DNA from: Pacificoceanicola sp049341065
GTDB lineage: Bacteria > Pseudomonadota > Alphaproteobacteria > Rhodobacterales > Rhodobacteraceae
Reading direction: 5' to 3'
Assembly (NCBI RefSeq): GCF_049341065.1
Contig: NZ_JBMPIX010000003.1
Location: 124,001 to 188,000 of the forward strand
Length of the DNA: 64,000 nt
Positions within the stretch are counted from its first letter, which is position 1. Every line of letters begins with the position of its first letter. The translations under genes and the position numbers were made by a program. Positions 34,171 through 42,737 of the stretch are shown in pieces. The notes beneath the pieces are model-generated. The model saw nothing but the letters and a program-made list of their open reading frames with translations, did not search any database and was not told where the DNA came from.

Positions 34171-36257
34171 CCGGCAGGCCCGAAATCCTCTGGCCGTTGT
34201 TCGCCGATCTCAAGGGGCTCGACGGCATCGGCCCGAAAACGGCGCAGGCGATGGAACATCTGGACATCGTGGCGCCGCGCGATCTGCTGTTCACGCTGCC
34301 TTATTCGATCATCGACCGGCGGTTGAGGGACAGCGTTCAGGGCGCTGATTTGCCGGGCATTGTCACCGTCGAGGTCACCATTGGCCAGCATCGCGCGCCC
34401 TCCAAACGGGGTGCGCCTTACCGGATCGACGTCGATGACGCTGAGACCCGATTCCAACTGGTGTTTTTTCATCCGCGCCCCGACTATCTGATGCGCGTTT
34501 TGCCAACTGGGCAGCGCCGCGTGATCTCGGGCCGGGTTGAGCTGTTCGATGGGGTGCCGCAGATGGTCCACCCCGAACATATCCTGGATCCAGACGAGAC
34601 CGACAGCCTGCCGGAATTCGAACCTGTTTACCCTTTGACGTCGGGCGTGACGCAAAAGGTCATGTTTAAGGCCGTGGCCGACGCGCTGACCCGATTGCCG
34701 GATCTGGCCGAATGGATTGACGCGGAGCAGGCCCGGCAAGAGGGCTGGCCGACATGGGGCGACGCGTTGCGGCGGGCCCATGCACCCGAGGGGCAAAACG
34801 ATTTGGCCCCCACCGCGCCCGCCCGCGCGCGATTGGCCTATGATGAGTTGATGGCTCACCAGTTGACGCTTGCCTTGGCGCGGGCGGATCGGCGCAAAAC
34901 CCGTGGTATCGTGACCACGGGTGATGGGCGCCTTCGGGCCAAGGTGCTGAAAAGCCTGCCTTATCGGCCGACTGGGGCCCAGCTGCGATCAATGGACGAA
35001 ATTGCGGGCGATATGGCGAGCCCGGAAAAGATGAACCGGTTGTTGCAGGGGGATGTGGGCGCGGGCAAGACGCTTGTCGCGTTTATGGCGCTGCTCGTGG
35101 CTGTTGAGGCGGGTGGTCAGGGTGTCATGATGGCTCCGACGGAAATCCTTGCGCGGCAACACCTTGAGGGGCTGCAACCCTTGGCCGAATCTGCCGGGGT
35201 TGTGCTGGAACTCTTGACCGGGCGCGACAAGGGCGCCGAACGGCAGGCCAAGCTGGCGGCACTTGCGCGCGGCGATATCCAGATTCTTGTGGGTACCCAC
35301 GCGGTGTTTCAAAAAGACGTGGAGTTTCGAGACCTGCGTCTTGCCATCGTCGATGAACAACACCGATTTGGCGTTCGCCAAAGGCTCGAACTGGGCAAAA
35401 AGGGGCAGGGCGCGGACGTGCTGGTGATGACCGCGACGCCGATCCCCCGCAGTCTCGCGTTGGCGCAATATGGCGACATGGATGTCTCGCTTCTGGACGA
35501 AAAGCCGCCCGGGCGGAAACCGGTAAAGACTGCGCTGATCTCGACGGAACGGATGGACGAGGTGGTCGACCATCTGCATCGCGCGATTTCCGAGGGACGG
35601 CAGGCCTATTGGGTCTGCCCTTTGGTCGAAGAAAGCGAGGTTTCGGATCTGATTGCCGCTGAGGCGCGCTTCAAACATCTGCGCGCGGTCTTGGGCGAAG
35701 GGGTTGTTGGTCTGGTTCACGGTCAGATGCCGCATGATCAGAAAGACGCCGCCATGGCGGATTTTGTGGCGGGCAAGACCAGCGTTCTGGTGGCGACCAC
35801 GGTGATCGAGGTCGGTGTGAACGTGCCAAACGCTTCGATCATGGTGATCGAACGGGCCGAGATTTTCGGCCTTGCGCAATTGCACCAGTTGCGCGGGCGC
35901 GTTGGACGGGGCGAGGCGGCCTCGACCTGCCTGCTCATGTACCAGGCGCCCTTGTCCGAAAGCGGCATGAAACGCCTGACCACGCTGCGCGAAACCGAAG
36001 ACGGGTTCCGCATTTCCGAGGTCGATCTGGAAATGCGCGGCGCAGGCGATCTGATCGGTACGGCGCAATCTGGCCTGCCGAGGTTTCGCGTCGCGGATCT
36101 GGAGCGACAGGCCGCGCTGATGGCGGTGGCGCAAAGCGACGCGCGGCGCTTGTTGGCGGATGATCCCACGCTGCAAACAGACAGAGGCAAGGCGGCGCGC
36201 CATCTGCTTTGGTTGATGCGTCAGGATGAAGCCATTCGTCTGATCAGTGTCGGCTGA
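34167..36257 (+). CDS. recG: ATP-dependent DNA helicase RecG
   Basis: Branch-migrates and reverses stalled forks and Holliday junctions. 696 residues. The N-terminal wedge/OB domain (about 60-160) precedes the SF2 helicase core with Walker A GDVGAGKTLVA, DEQHRFG box, TATPIPRS and the motif VI QLRGRVGRG. Translationally coupled to ligA by a four-base overlap. Length and motifs are normal. Confidence 0.96.
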   Translation: MTGRPEILWPLFADLKGLDGIGPKTAQAMEHLDIVAPRDLLFTLPYSIIDRRLRDSVQGADLPGIVTVEVTIGQHRAPSKRGAPYRIDVDDAETRFQLVFFHPRPDYLMRVLPTGQRRVISGRVELFDGVPQMVHPEHILDPDETDSLPEFEPVYPLTSGVTQKVMFKAVADALTRLPDLAEWIDAEQARQEGWPTWGDALRRAHAPEGQNDLAPTAPARARLAYDELMAHQLTLALARADRRKTRGIVTTGDGRLRAKVLKSLPYRPTGAQLRSMDEIAGDMASPEKMNRLLQGDVGAGKTLVAFMALLVAVEAGGQGVMMAPTEILARQHLEGLQPLAESAGVVLELLTGRDKGAERQAKLAALARGDIQILVGTHAVFQKDVEFRDLRLAIVDEQHRFGVRQRLELGKKGQGADVLVMTATPIPRSLALAQYGDMDVSLLDEKPPGRKPVKTALISTERMDEVVDHLHRAISEGRQAYWVCPLVEESEVSDLIAAEARFKHLRAVLGEGVVGLVHGQMPHDQKDAAMADFVAGKTSVLVATTVIEVGVNVPNASIMVIERAEIFGLAQLHQLRGRVGRGEAASTCLLMYQAPLSESGMKRLTTLRETEDGFRISEVDLEMRGAGDLIGTAQSGLPRFRVADLERQAALMAVAQSDARRLLADDPTLQTDRGKAARHLLWLMRQDEAIRLISVG

Positions 36258-36280
36258 TCCGCCCCCCTGAATTTCCAACG

Positions 36281-36314
36281 AAAAACGCGCGCGCCGGGGA
36301 AGAGGCGCGCGCGT
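36281..36314 (-). terminator. Minus-facing intrinsic terminator downstream of recG
   Basis: Stem ACGCGCGCGCC / GGCGCGCGCGT (36285-36295, 36304-36314) with an 8-base loop. The T-run is on the minus strand (complement of A at 36281-36285), so it terminates leftward transcription. The nearest minus-strand gene starts far away (36782-38185), which leaves open a short minus-strand transcript from the SOS region. It may also act weakly on recG. Confidence 0.7.
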
Positions 36315-36396
36315 CAGCGATGAACCGAGGGGGAGCCCGGGATCGCCAGGGGAAGGAAACAGGCCAGCGACATCTGACGGACATTTCCAATTTGTT

Positions 36397-36452
36397 CCTC
36401 TTTGTTCTCATAAAGTTCTTTACAAGCCGTAAACAATATGAGAACAAAGAGG
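36397..36452. repeat. 16-bp perfect inverted repeat around the SOS box
   Basis: CCTCTTTGTTCTCATA (36397-36412) and its exact reverse complement at 36437-36452 are separated by 24 bases. The arms carry the GTTC/GAAC words of LexA recognition. Confidence 0.85.
36404..36418. promoter_or_regulatory. LexA (SOS) box of alphaproteobacterial type
   Basis: GTTCTCATAAAGTTC is an exact match to GTTC-N7-GTTC, the LexA-binding consensus known for Rhodobacter and Caulobacter. It is 64 bp before the start of a 40-residue membrane protein. Further GTTC/GAAC words occur at 36394, 36442, 36463 and 36473. Confidence 0.75.
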
Positions 36453-36481
36453 CAACTCAAGGGAACGTGGGAGAACATACC

Positions 36482-36604
36482 ATGATGGACACCGTACTGA
36501 CTGCACTGAACCGTCAAAACGCCACGCTGTGGCAGGACGCTTTGGGTGCACTTTCACTGGTCGTGATCCTGATGGGGGTGCTTCACCTGCCTTCGCTCGT
36601 CTGA
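36482..36604 (+). CDS. 40-residue membrane protein under a predicted SOS box
   Basis: MMDTVLTALNRQNATLWQDA is the polar, amphipathic N-terminal half and residues about 21-40 form one membrane helix (LGALSLVVILMGVLHLPSLV). GGGAG stands eight bases before the first of two ATGs, and an intrinsic terminator closes the transcript at 36773, so this is an independent gene despite its size. The exact GTTC-N7-GTTC box 64 bp upstream predicts LexA control. In Caulobacter the 29-residue membrane protein SidA is SOS-induced and blocks division at FtsW/FtsN; no sequence relation is claimed, but size, topology and control are alike. Function is inferred, not shown. Confidence 0.7.
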   Translation: MMDTVLTALNRQNATLWQDALGALSLVVILMGVLHLPSLV

Positions 36605-36737
36605 GTTTCTGCCTGCGTTCAAGTGTTTGGGCCTTATGGCCGCATCATCCTGTCCGCGATGCGCCAACCTGTCCCCTCGGTCCGCCTGCCTGTGACCGAC
36701 CTTTTGGCCCCGCCTGCACCTGAAAACGCGCTACTTT

Positions 36738-36773
36738 CCGCCGCCTCCCCTAAGGAGTGCGGCGGTTTTTTTT
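36738..36773 (+). terminator. Intrinsic terminator after the SOS-linked small gene
   Basis: CCGCCGC-CTCC / GGAG-T-GCGGCGG (36738-36748, 36754-36765) with one bulged T, followed by eight T (36766-36773). The 130 bases between the small gene and this hairpin hold no convincing gene. Confidence 0.9.
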
Positions 36774-36781
36774 GAACAGCT

Positions 36782-38185
36782 TCAGAATTTATAGGCCAGT
36801 CGCAATCCGCCCCAATGGCGCCCCTGAACGGCGATGGGGGCTGACAGGTCTTTCATCATGACAAAGACACCGCCGCCCATGTCGCGGCGGTAGACTTGCA
36901 GCAAGAACGGATCCTGATTGCGCCCGGCTTTCAACCCGACGCGATCGTCAAAGATCCGGCGGTTGCGGCAGTTCGCGGCGTTCCAGACCGGGTCATCGCC
37001 CTGACGCTGGCCGAATTTCATGTTGTGGGTCGGAAGGTATCCGTTCCTGTCCACCGCGGCGCAGAACACAATGCGCGCATCCAGTTCAAGAACCGGTTCT
37101 TGCACAGGTGGCAATACCTCGTCCGTCAATTTGGTGAAGGGCGTCACAACCTGTTCAGGATTGGAGCCGGGCACCGGGCGATAGTCAGTGCTGAACAACT
37201 GATCCAAACTGATGCGTCCGGAACGCAGGGCCGTTTCAAAAGCTTCGCAAATCCGCCCGGCAAGATCCTGCACCAAGGTGATCATCGTGCTGTCCTGACC
37301 ATTGCCGCCCAGAGCGACCGCGCTTTGAAGGATGGATTCGGATCTGTCGACAAGATTGTCGCAACGGGTACTGGCCTGATCCACGCCCTCGGCCACTTCG
37401 GTCACCGAATCGGCGATTTTCTGAACAGCGGGGGCCACGTTATCGACCGCCTGCTTTGCGCGCCCGGCGGCGCCGGTCAGTTCATGCGCGTCGCCCTGCA
37501 ATTCGGCAACTCGGCTTTGGATATTGGTCAGGGCGGAATCGGCGTCGGCACTACGGCTCAGAACCGCTTCTGCGCTTTTTGAGGTGGCTTCGGCGCCACG
37601 ATGCAACTCGCCCATCCATTCGGACAACTTCTTGACCGTGTTCGAGATGGTATCAGCCGCAGTGCTGGTTTTCTGGCTTAGTTCATTCACGGCATCGGCA
37701 ACGATGGAAAAGCCCTTTCCGGCCTGACCGGCGCGGGCGGCTTCGATCTTTGCGTTCACCGCCAAGAGTTTGACCTGCCACGATATATCGGAAATTTCGG
37801 AATTCGAAACCTGAACCGCGCGCAGCATCTCTTCGACCTCGGGGCCCTGTGCATGCACCGAACGCACCCATTCCGCCAGAGATTGCGACCTTTCACCGGT
37901 TTCGGTGAGCAGGGCGGTTGATGTGCGCACGCGCTCAAGGGCGTCATCCGCTGCTGCCGCCATACGCTGCACGGCGTCCAGCATCTGGGTGCTGGTGCTG
38001 GCAAGATCGCCGGTGTTGCGTTTGATATGATCCAGCCCCTGGATCTGCGCCTGACACCGCATGTCCAGATCGTGCAGGAACCCGCCGATATCCACCGTTT
38101 CCCGGCCAAGGCCGGTGGCATCGTCCGTCAGTTTCGCAAGTTGCTGTTCCGTGCTTGGAAGCGAAAGATCGTCTGGCTGCTGCAT
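36782..38185 (-). CDS. Soluble methyl-accepting chemotaxis-type receptor
   Basis: 467 residues, no membrane segment and no signal peptide, so it is cytoplasmic. The chemoreceptor hairpin is recognisable around residues 125-175: SEISDISWQVKLLAVNAKIEAARAGQAGKGFSIVADAVNELSQKT, flanked by long coiled coils (50-290). The C-terminal 150 residues are a sensory module ending in RDMGGGVFVMMKDLSAPIAVQGRHWGGLRLAYKF, with NCRNRRIFDDRVGLKAGRNQDPFLLQVYRRD before it, a pattern seen in receptors with a distal ligand domain. No che genes are adjacent. It may feed a chemotaxis or related array, or act as a diffusible sensor; the ligand is unknown. Confidence 0.82.
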   Translation of the reverse strand: MQQPDDLSLPSTEQQLAKLTDDATGLGRETVDIGGFLHDLDMRCQAQIQGLDHIKRNTGDLASTSTQMLDAVQRMAAAADDALERVRTSTALLTETGERSQSLAEWVRSVHAQGPEVEEMLRAVQVSNSEISDISWQVKLLAVNAKIEAARAGQAGKGFSIVADAVNELSQKTSTAADTISNTVKKLSEWMGELHRGAEATSKSAEAVLSRSADADSALTNIQSRVAELQGDAHELTGAAGRAKQAVDNVAPAVQKIADSVTEVAEGVDQASTRCDNLVDRSESILQSAVALGGNGQDSTMITLVQDLAGRICEAFETALRSGRISLDQLFSTDYRPVPGSNPEQVVTPFTKLTDEVLPPVQEPVLELDARIVFCAAVDRNGYLPTHNMKFGQRQGDDPVWNAANCRNRRIFDDRVGLKAGRNQDPFLLQVYRRDMGGGVFVMMKDLSAPIAVQGRHWGGLRLAYKF

Positions 38186-38242
38186 TTTGCCTGCCTCTTA
38201 ATGCTCGAGCAGGCTGAATACACGGGTTTGGCAAACAATGAA

Positions 38243-38692
38243 TTAAGCGCTGTGGCTTTCCCGAACCTTGGCGCAGGCCTCTGAAGTCGCGTCGAGCGCC
38301 AGCATGATCGAGGCGTGGCGGTTTTTATAGGCAGCGGCGGGGCGGAGAACTTCGAGCCCGTCAAAAGGGGCAGGCGGTGTTGGCCCGTCTTCCTTCAGCA
38401 TGGCGCGCAGCGCATCGCGGGCCTCGAGAATCTGGCTTTCGGTACACCCAACAATCGCCCCCCCGACAACCGAGGCCGCGGCCTGACCCAAGGCGCAGGC
38501 TTTGACGTCCTGACCATAGTCGCTGACCTTGCCATCGCGCATTTTCACATCGACGGTGATGGTCGATCCGCAAAGAGGCGAGCGTTTCTTGACAGTTGCA
38601 TCCGGGGCTTCAAGCCGTTCCAACCGGGGAATATCGGCGGCCAGTTCCAGAATGCGGCTGGAGTAAAGCTTGATCAGATCCGTCTCGGCCAT
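38243..38692 (-). CDS. Iron-sulfur cluster scaffold, NifU/IscU N-terminal family
   Basis: 149 residues from ATG at 38692. The U-type scaffold fold is indicated by KLYSSRILELAADIPR at the N-terminus, SPLCGSTITVDVKMRDGKVSDYGQDVKACALGQAAASVVG and the GCTESQI region; Cys residues near 41, 66 and 82 match scaffold ligand positions, although the usual GCGSAIA motif of IscU is replaced by VGCTESQI. It is divergent from hisI. A specialised or degenerate U-type protein is likely since this group uses the Suf system. Confidence 0.82.
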   Translation of the reverse strand: MAETDLIKLYSSRILELAADIPRLERLEAPDATVKKRSPLCGSTITVDVKMRDGKVSDYGQDVKACALGQAAASVVGGAIVGCTESQILEARDALRAMLKEDGPTPPAPFDGLEVLRPAAAYKNRHASIMLALDATSEACAKVRESHSA

Positions 38693-38763
38693 GGTGGCTT
38701 TCCCTTTTCTCGTCTCCCCCTTAGATAGGCATGCAGGCGCCACAAGCAAAATGGTTTTTCCCG

Positions 38764-39126
38764 ATGTCCTTCGATCCTTCGACCTTGGTCTATGACGCAA
38801 ACGGCCTGATCCCCTGTATCGCGCAGCAAGATGGCTCCGGTGAGGTGTTGATGATGGCCTGGATGAATGCCGAATCCGTTTCCCGGACGCTGCAAACCGG
38901 GCGCGTCACCTATTGGTCGCGGTCGCGTCAGGCGTTTTGGATCAAGGGCGAAACCTCGGGGCATGTGCAGGAACTGGTCGATCTGCGCGTCGATTGTGAC
39001 CGCGACTGCCTTTTGGCCGTGGTCCGGCAGGTTGGCCCGGCCTGCCACACCAACCGGCGCTCGTGCTTTTTCACCTCGGTCGTTGGAGAGGGCGAGACCG
39101 AGTTGATGGCACCCATGCAGGAATAA
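38764..39126 (+). CDS. hisI: Phosphoribosyl-AMP cyclohydrolase
   Basis: Third step of histidine synthesis, opening the adenine ring of PR-AMP. 120 residues, the size of stand-alone HisI without the HisE domain. Conserved blocks are VLMMAWMNAESVSRTLQTGRVTYWSRSRQAFWIKGETSGH and the metal-binding set DCDRDCLL...GPACHTNRRSCF. The start at 38764 is chosen by family alignment; no clear ribosome binding site precedes it or the alternative at 38731. Confidence 0.95.
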   Translation: MSFDPSTLVYDANGLIPCIAQQDGSGEVLMMAWMNAESVSRTLQTGRVTYWSRSRQAFWIKGETSGHVQELVDLRVDCDRDCLLAVVRQVGPACHTNRRSCFFTSVVGEGETELMAPMQE

Positions 39127-39277
39127 CACCCGCGGCGCACGAATGATCGGCATGAGATTTCAGAATTGAGACATTTCGTGGAATAGATTACCGAAGTCTA
39201 CTGGATTTTGTTGAATTCTGGCCGAATTTTCCAAGCTTCGCATGGTAAGTTTTTCGAGGAAATCTTCGGAGCGCACC

Positions 39278-42200
39278 ATGACAAATCAGGATCATTCTTT
39301 CGACACCTACAGCCTGAGCGATCGGTATGATCGCACCGCAGGGCGGGTGTTCCTGACCGGCACGCAGGCCTTGGTGCGGGTGATGTTCGATCAGGCGCGG
39401 CGTGATCGCGCGGCCGGACGCAACACCGCTGGATTCGTGTCAGGGTATCGCGGCTCGCCGCTGGGCGGGCTCGATCAAGAGATGTGGCGCTGCAAAGATC
39501 AACTCCAGACCAACAAGATCGAATTCCTGCCCGCCGTGAACGAGGATCTCGGCGCCACGGCGGTTCTGGGGGCGCAACAAGTCTCTCTTGATCCCGATTG
39601 CGAGGTCGAGGGCGTGTTTTCCATGTGGTACGGCAAGGGGCCGGGCCTCGATCGCTCGGGTGACGCGCTGAAACATGGCAACGCTTATGGGTCTTCACCC
39701 AAGGGCGGCGTTCTGGTGGTGGCAGGCGATGACCACGGCTGTGTCTCGTCCTCGATGCCGCACCAATCCGACGTGGCCTTGATGGCTTGGTTCATGCCAA
39801 CACTGAACCCGGCCAACGTTCAGGAATACCTGAGCTTTGGCGAGTATGGCTTTGCCCTGTCACGCTTTTCCGGGACTTGGGTCGGCTTCAAGGCGATCTC
39901 GGAAACGGTCGAATGCGGCCAGTCCGTGACCTTGCCAACAGATCGCAGCTTTGTGCAGCCCGATTTTACCGCCCCTCCGGGCGGGCTGCATGTGCGCACC
40001 TCGGATCTGCCCAGCCCCGAGATTGAAACCCGCATTGGCGCCAAGCTTGACGCGGTGGAGGCCTTTGTCGAAGCAAACCCGATTGATCGCCGCATCTATG
40101 ATATCCCGAACGCCCGCTTTGGCATTGTCACAACCGGCAAGGGGCATCTGGACCTGATGGAGGCACTGCGCCTTTTGGGGGTGGATGAAACCGCCTGCCG
40201 TCGCCTTGGGATCGACATTTACAAGGTCGGCATGGTTTGGCCGCTGGCCCGGCGCGACGCGTTGGCCTTTGTGCGCGGAAAGGAAGAAGTGCTGGTTGTC
40301 GAAGAAAAACGCGGCATCATCGAAAGCCAGTTCAAGGAATATTTCTACGACTGGCCCGGTGACAAACCCAAGAAGATGGTCGGCAAACATCGTGCGGCGG
40401 GCGATCCGCTGATCCCCTGGACGGGGGAGCTTAGCCCCTTGTCCCTGGTCCCGATCGTTGCCGAACGCCTTGACCAATTCTTTCCGGGCGAAGGCCTGCT
40501 TGCCAAGGCCCACTCGTTGACCCAAACGCCGCCCCCGGTTCTGAAGCTCGAAGGCGCGACGCGCACGCCTTATTTCTGCTCCGGCTGTCCGCACAACAGC
40601 TCGACCAAGGTGCCGGATGGCAGCATCGCGGCTTCGGGGATCGGCTGCCATGTGATGGCCAGCTGGATGGACCGCAACACTGTCGGCTATGCCCAGATGG
40701 GCGGCGAAGGCGTGCCATGGGTGGCGGCTTCCCGGTTCAACGGCGGCAAGCATATCTTTCAAAATCTGGGCGAGGGCACCTGGTATCACTCCGGCTCGCT
40801 CGCGATCCGGCAGGCGGTCGCGTCAGGGGCCAATATCACCTACAAGATCCTGTACAACGATGCCGTGGCGATGACGGGCGGGCAGCCCGTGGATGGCCCG
40901 GTCAGCGTCACGGGTATCGCCATGGCCTGCCGCGCCGAAGGGGTCACGCGGATTGCGCTGGTCTCGGATGACATCGACAAATTCGACCATTCCGAATTTC
41001 CGTCCGGGGTCACATTCCACGACCGCGCCGCGCTGGACACCGTTCAGCGTGAATTGCGCGAGATCCCCGGTGTCACGGTTCTGATTTACGAGCAGACCTG
41101 CGCTACCGAAAAACGTCGACGCCGCAAGCGCGGAACCATCGAAGACCCCAAACGCTTTGCCTTTATCAACGATCTCGTCTGCGAAGGTTGCGGCGATTGT
41201 TCGTTGGAAAGCAATTGCCTGAGCGTCGAACCTAAAGAGACCGAGTTCGGGCGCAAACGCAAAATCAACCTGTCCAGTTGCAACAAGGATTTTTCCTGCC
41301 TGAACGGGTTTTGCCCCAGTTTCGTGACCGTCGAAGGCGGCAGTCGGCGCAAACCCAAGATGGCGGCGCTGGACCTTCAGGCGGGGCTTGGCAGTTTGCC
41401 GCAACCGAAATTGCCCGCGCTGGATCAACCCTTTGATCTGCTTGTCGCGGGGGTCGGCGGCACCGGCGTTGTGACCGTGGGTGCCTTGATCACCATGGCC
41501 GCGCATCTTGAAGGCAAGGGCGCCAGCGTTCTTGACTTCACTGGTTTTGCGCAGAAATTCGGTACCGTGATTGGCTATGTCCGCCTTGGGGCCACGCCTG
41601 AGGCGATCCATCAGGTGCGGATCGAAACCGGCTCGGCCGACGCTTTGATTGGTTGCGATGCGGTCGTGGCTTCATCGCCCAAAGCCTCGGTGCATTACAG
41701 GCAAGGCACGCGCGTTGTGCTGAACCGCGCCGAGATGCCAACCGGAGATCTGGTGCTGCGTCGCGACGCTGATCTCAGGATTGATGAGCGCGAAACCTTG
41801 GTGCGCCGGGCTGTCGGCGCCGACAATGTGCTGGGCTTCGATGCCAACAAAGTCTCCGAGGCGCTGATGGGCGATACCGTCTTTGCCAATATCCTGCTTT
41901 TGGGGGCGGCCTGGCAGCAGGGGCTGGTTCCGGTCAGCGAAATGGCCATGAAGCAGGCAATCTTGCTCAATGGCGTGGCCGTCGAAAAGAACGCGCAGGC
42001 CTTTGATATTGGGCGGCTGATGGCTGCCGCGCCCGAGCAGCTTGCCGAACATCTGGGAGCCGCCAAACCCGACGAGCCTGATCTGGATGAGCTGATCGCG
42101 CGGCGCGCTGCGTTTCTAACGCAGTATCAGGATCAGGCCTACGCGGATCGCTTTACCGCGCGCATTGCGAAATTCCGCGCCGCCTTGCCCAAGGATGCGC

Positions 42201-42703
42201 CTGATACGGTCATCACTGCCGCTGTAAGATCGCTGTTCAAGCTCATGGCATACAAGGACGAATACGAAGTCGCCCGGCTGTTCACCCAGACCGGCTTCGA
42301 CGGCCAGTTGGAACAGGCGTTCGAGGGCGACTTCAAGGTCGTTTACCACTTTGCTCCGCCGCTTTTCCCGACGGGTCACGACACACGCGGTCGCCCGCTC
42401 AAGCGGGCCTTTGGGCCTTGGATGAAAACGCCGTTGCGTCTGCTCGCCCGGATGAAGGGGCTGCGCGGCACAGCGTTCGACCCGTTCGGACGCTCAAAGG
42501 ATCGCGCTCTGGATCGTGACTTGCTGGCTTGGTTCGAGGAAATCCTGAATTTTGTCGAACACGCCTATTCGGCTGACAAACGCAAGCAATACCAGCAGCT
42601 TCTGAGCGCCCCGATGGAGATCCGCGGTTATGGCCCGGTCCGCGAAAAAGCGGCAGAGGACGTCAAGCAGCAGGTCGCAACGCTAAGGGCGCAATTGGCC
42701 TGA
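39278..42703 (+). CDS. Indolepyruvate:ferredoxin oxidoreductase, fused alpha and beta subunits
   Basis: Oxidatively decarboxylates arylpyruvates to aryl-acetyl-CoA, reducing ferredoxin; used in aromatic amino acid breakdown. 1141 residues from ATG at 39278 (GGAG eight bases upstream). The N-terminal IorA part has the pyrimidine and TPP-binding domains (GCPHNSSTKVPDGS, GIGCHVMASWMDRN, and NDAVAMTGGQPVDG for the cofactor). A ferredoxin-like segment follows with C-x2-C-x2-C clusters (CEGCGDCSLESNC, then CNKDFSCLNGFC). The IorB part (about 715-1141) begins DLLVAGVGGTGVVTVGALI. Fused forms of this length are standard in alpha- and betaproteobacteria. The upstream 150 bp shows no recognised motif. 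Confidence 0.93.
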   Translation: MTNQDHSFDTYSLSDRYDRTAGRVFLTGTQALVRVMFDQARRDRAAGRNTAGFVSGYRGSPLGGLDQEMWRCKDQLQTNKIEFLPAVNEDLGATAVLGAQQVSLDPDCEVEGVFSMWYGKGPGLDRSGDALKHGNAYGSSPKGGVLVVAGDDHGCVSSSMPHQSDVALMAWFMPTLNPANVQEYLSFGEYGFALSRFSGTWVGFKAISETVECGQSVTLPTDRSFVQPDFTAPPGGLHVRTSDLPSPEIETRIGAKLDAVEAFVEANPIDRRIYDIPNARFGIVTTGKGHLDLMEALRLLGVDETACRRLGIDIYKVGMVWPLARRDALAFVRGKEEVLVVEEKRGIIESQFKEYFYDWPGDKPKKMVGKHRAAGDPLIPWTGELSPLSLVPIVAERLDQFFPGEGLLAKAHSLTQTPPPVLKLEGATRTPYFCSGCPHNSSTKVPDGSIAASGIGCHVMASWMDRNTVGYAQMGGEGVPWVAASRFNGGKHIFQNLGEGTWYHSGSLAIRQAVASGANITYKILYNDAVAMTGGQPVDGPVSVTGIAMACRAEGVTRIALVSDDIDKFDHSEFPSGVTFHDRAALDTVQRELREIPGVTVLIYEQTCATEKRRRRKRGTIEDPKRFAFINDLVCEGCGDCSLESNCLSVEPKETEFGRKRKINLSSCNKDFSCLNGFCPSFVTVEGGSRRKPKMAALDLQAGLGSLPQPKLPALDQPFDLLVAGVGGTGVVTVGALITMAAHLEGKGASVLDFTGFAQKFGTVIGYVRLGATPEAIHQVRIETGSADALIGCDAVVASSPKASVHYRQGTRVVLNRAEMPTGDLVLRRDADLRIDERETLVRRAVGADNVLGFDANKVSEALMGDTVFANILLLGAAWQQGLVPVSEMAMKQAILLNGVAVEKNAQAFDIGRLMAAAPEQLAEHLGAAKPDEPDLDELIARRAAFLTQYQDQAYADRFTARIAKFRAALPKDAPDTVITAAVRSLFKLMAYKDEYEVARLFTQTGFDGQLEQAFEGDFKVVYHFAPPLFPTGHDTRGRPLKRAFGPWMKTPLRLLARMKGLRGTAFDPFGRSKDRALDRDLLAWFEEILNFVEHAYSADKRKQYQQLLSAPMEIRGYGPVREKAAEDVKQQVATLRAQLA

Positions 42704-42737
42704 ACTATACCGCAGCTGATATTGGCCCAAGCCGGTA

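Noticed and set aside
32332..36278. Minus-strand frames of 593, 377 and 429 codons opposite ligA and recG
   Set aside because: Composition shadows of two fully intact plus-strand genes.
36529..36723. 64-codon frame downstream of the SOS-linked gene
   Set aside because: No ribosome binding site, proline/cysteine-rich composition and no conserved pattern; treated as 3' untranslated sequence.
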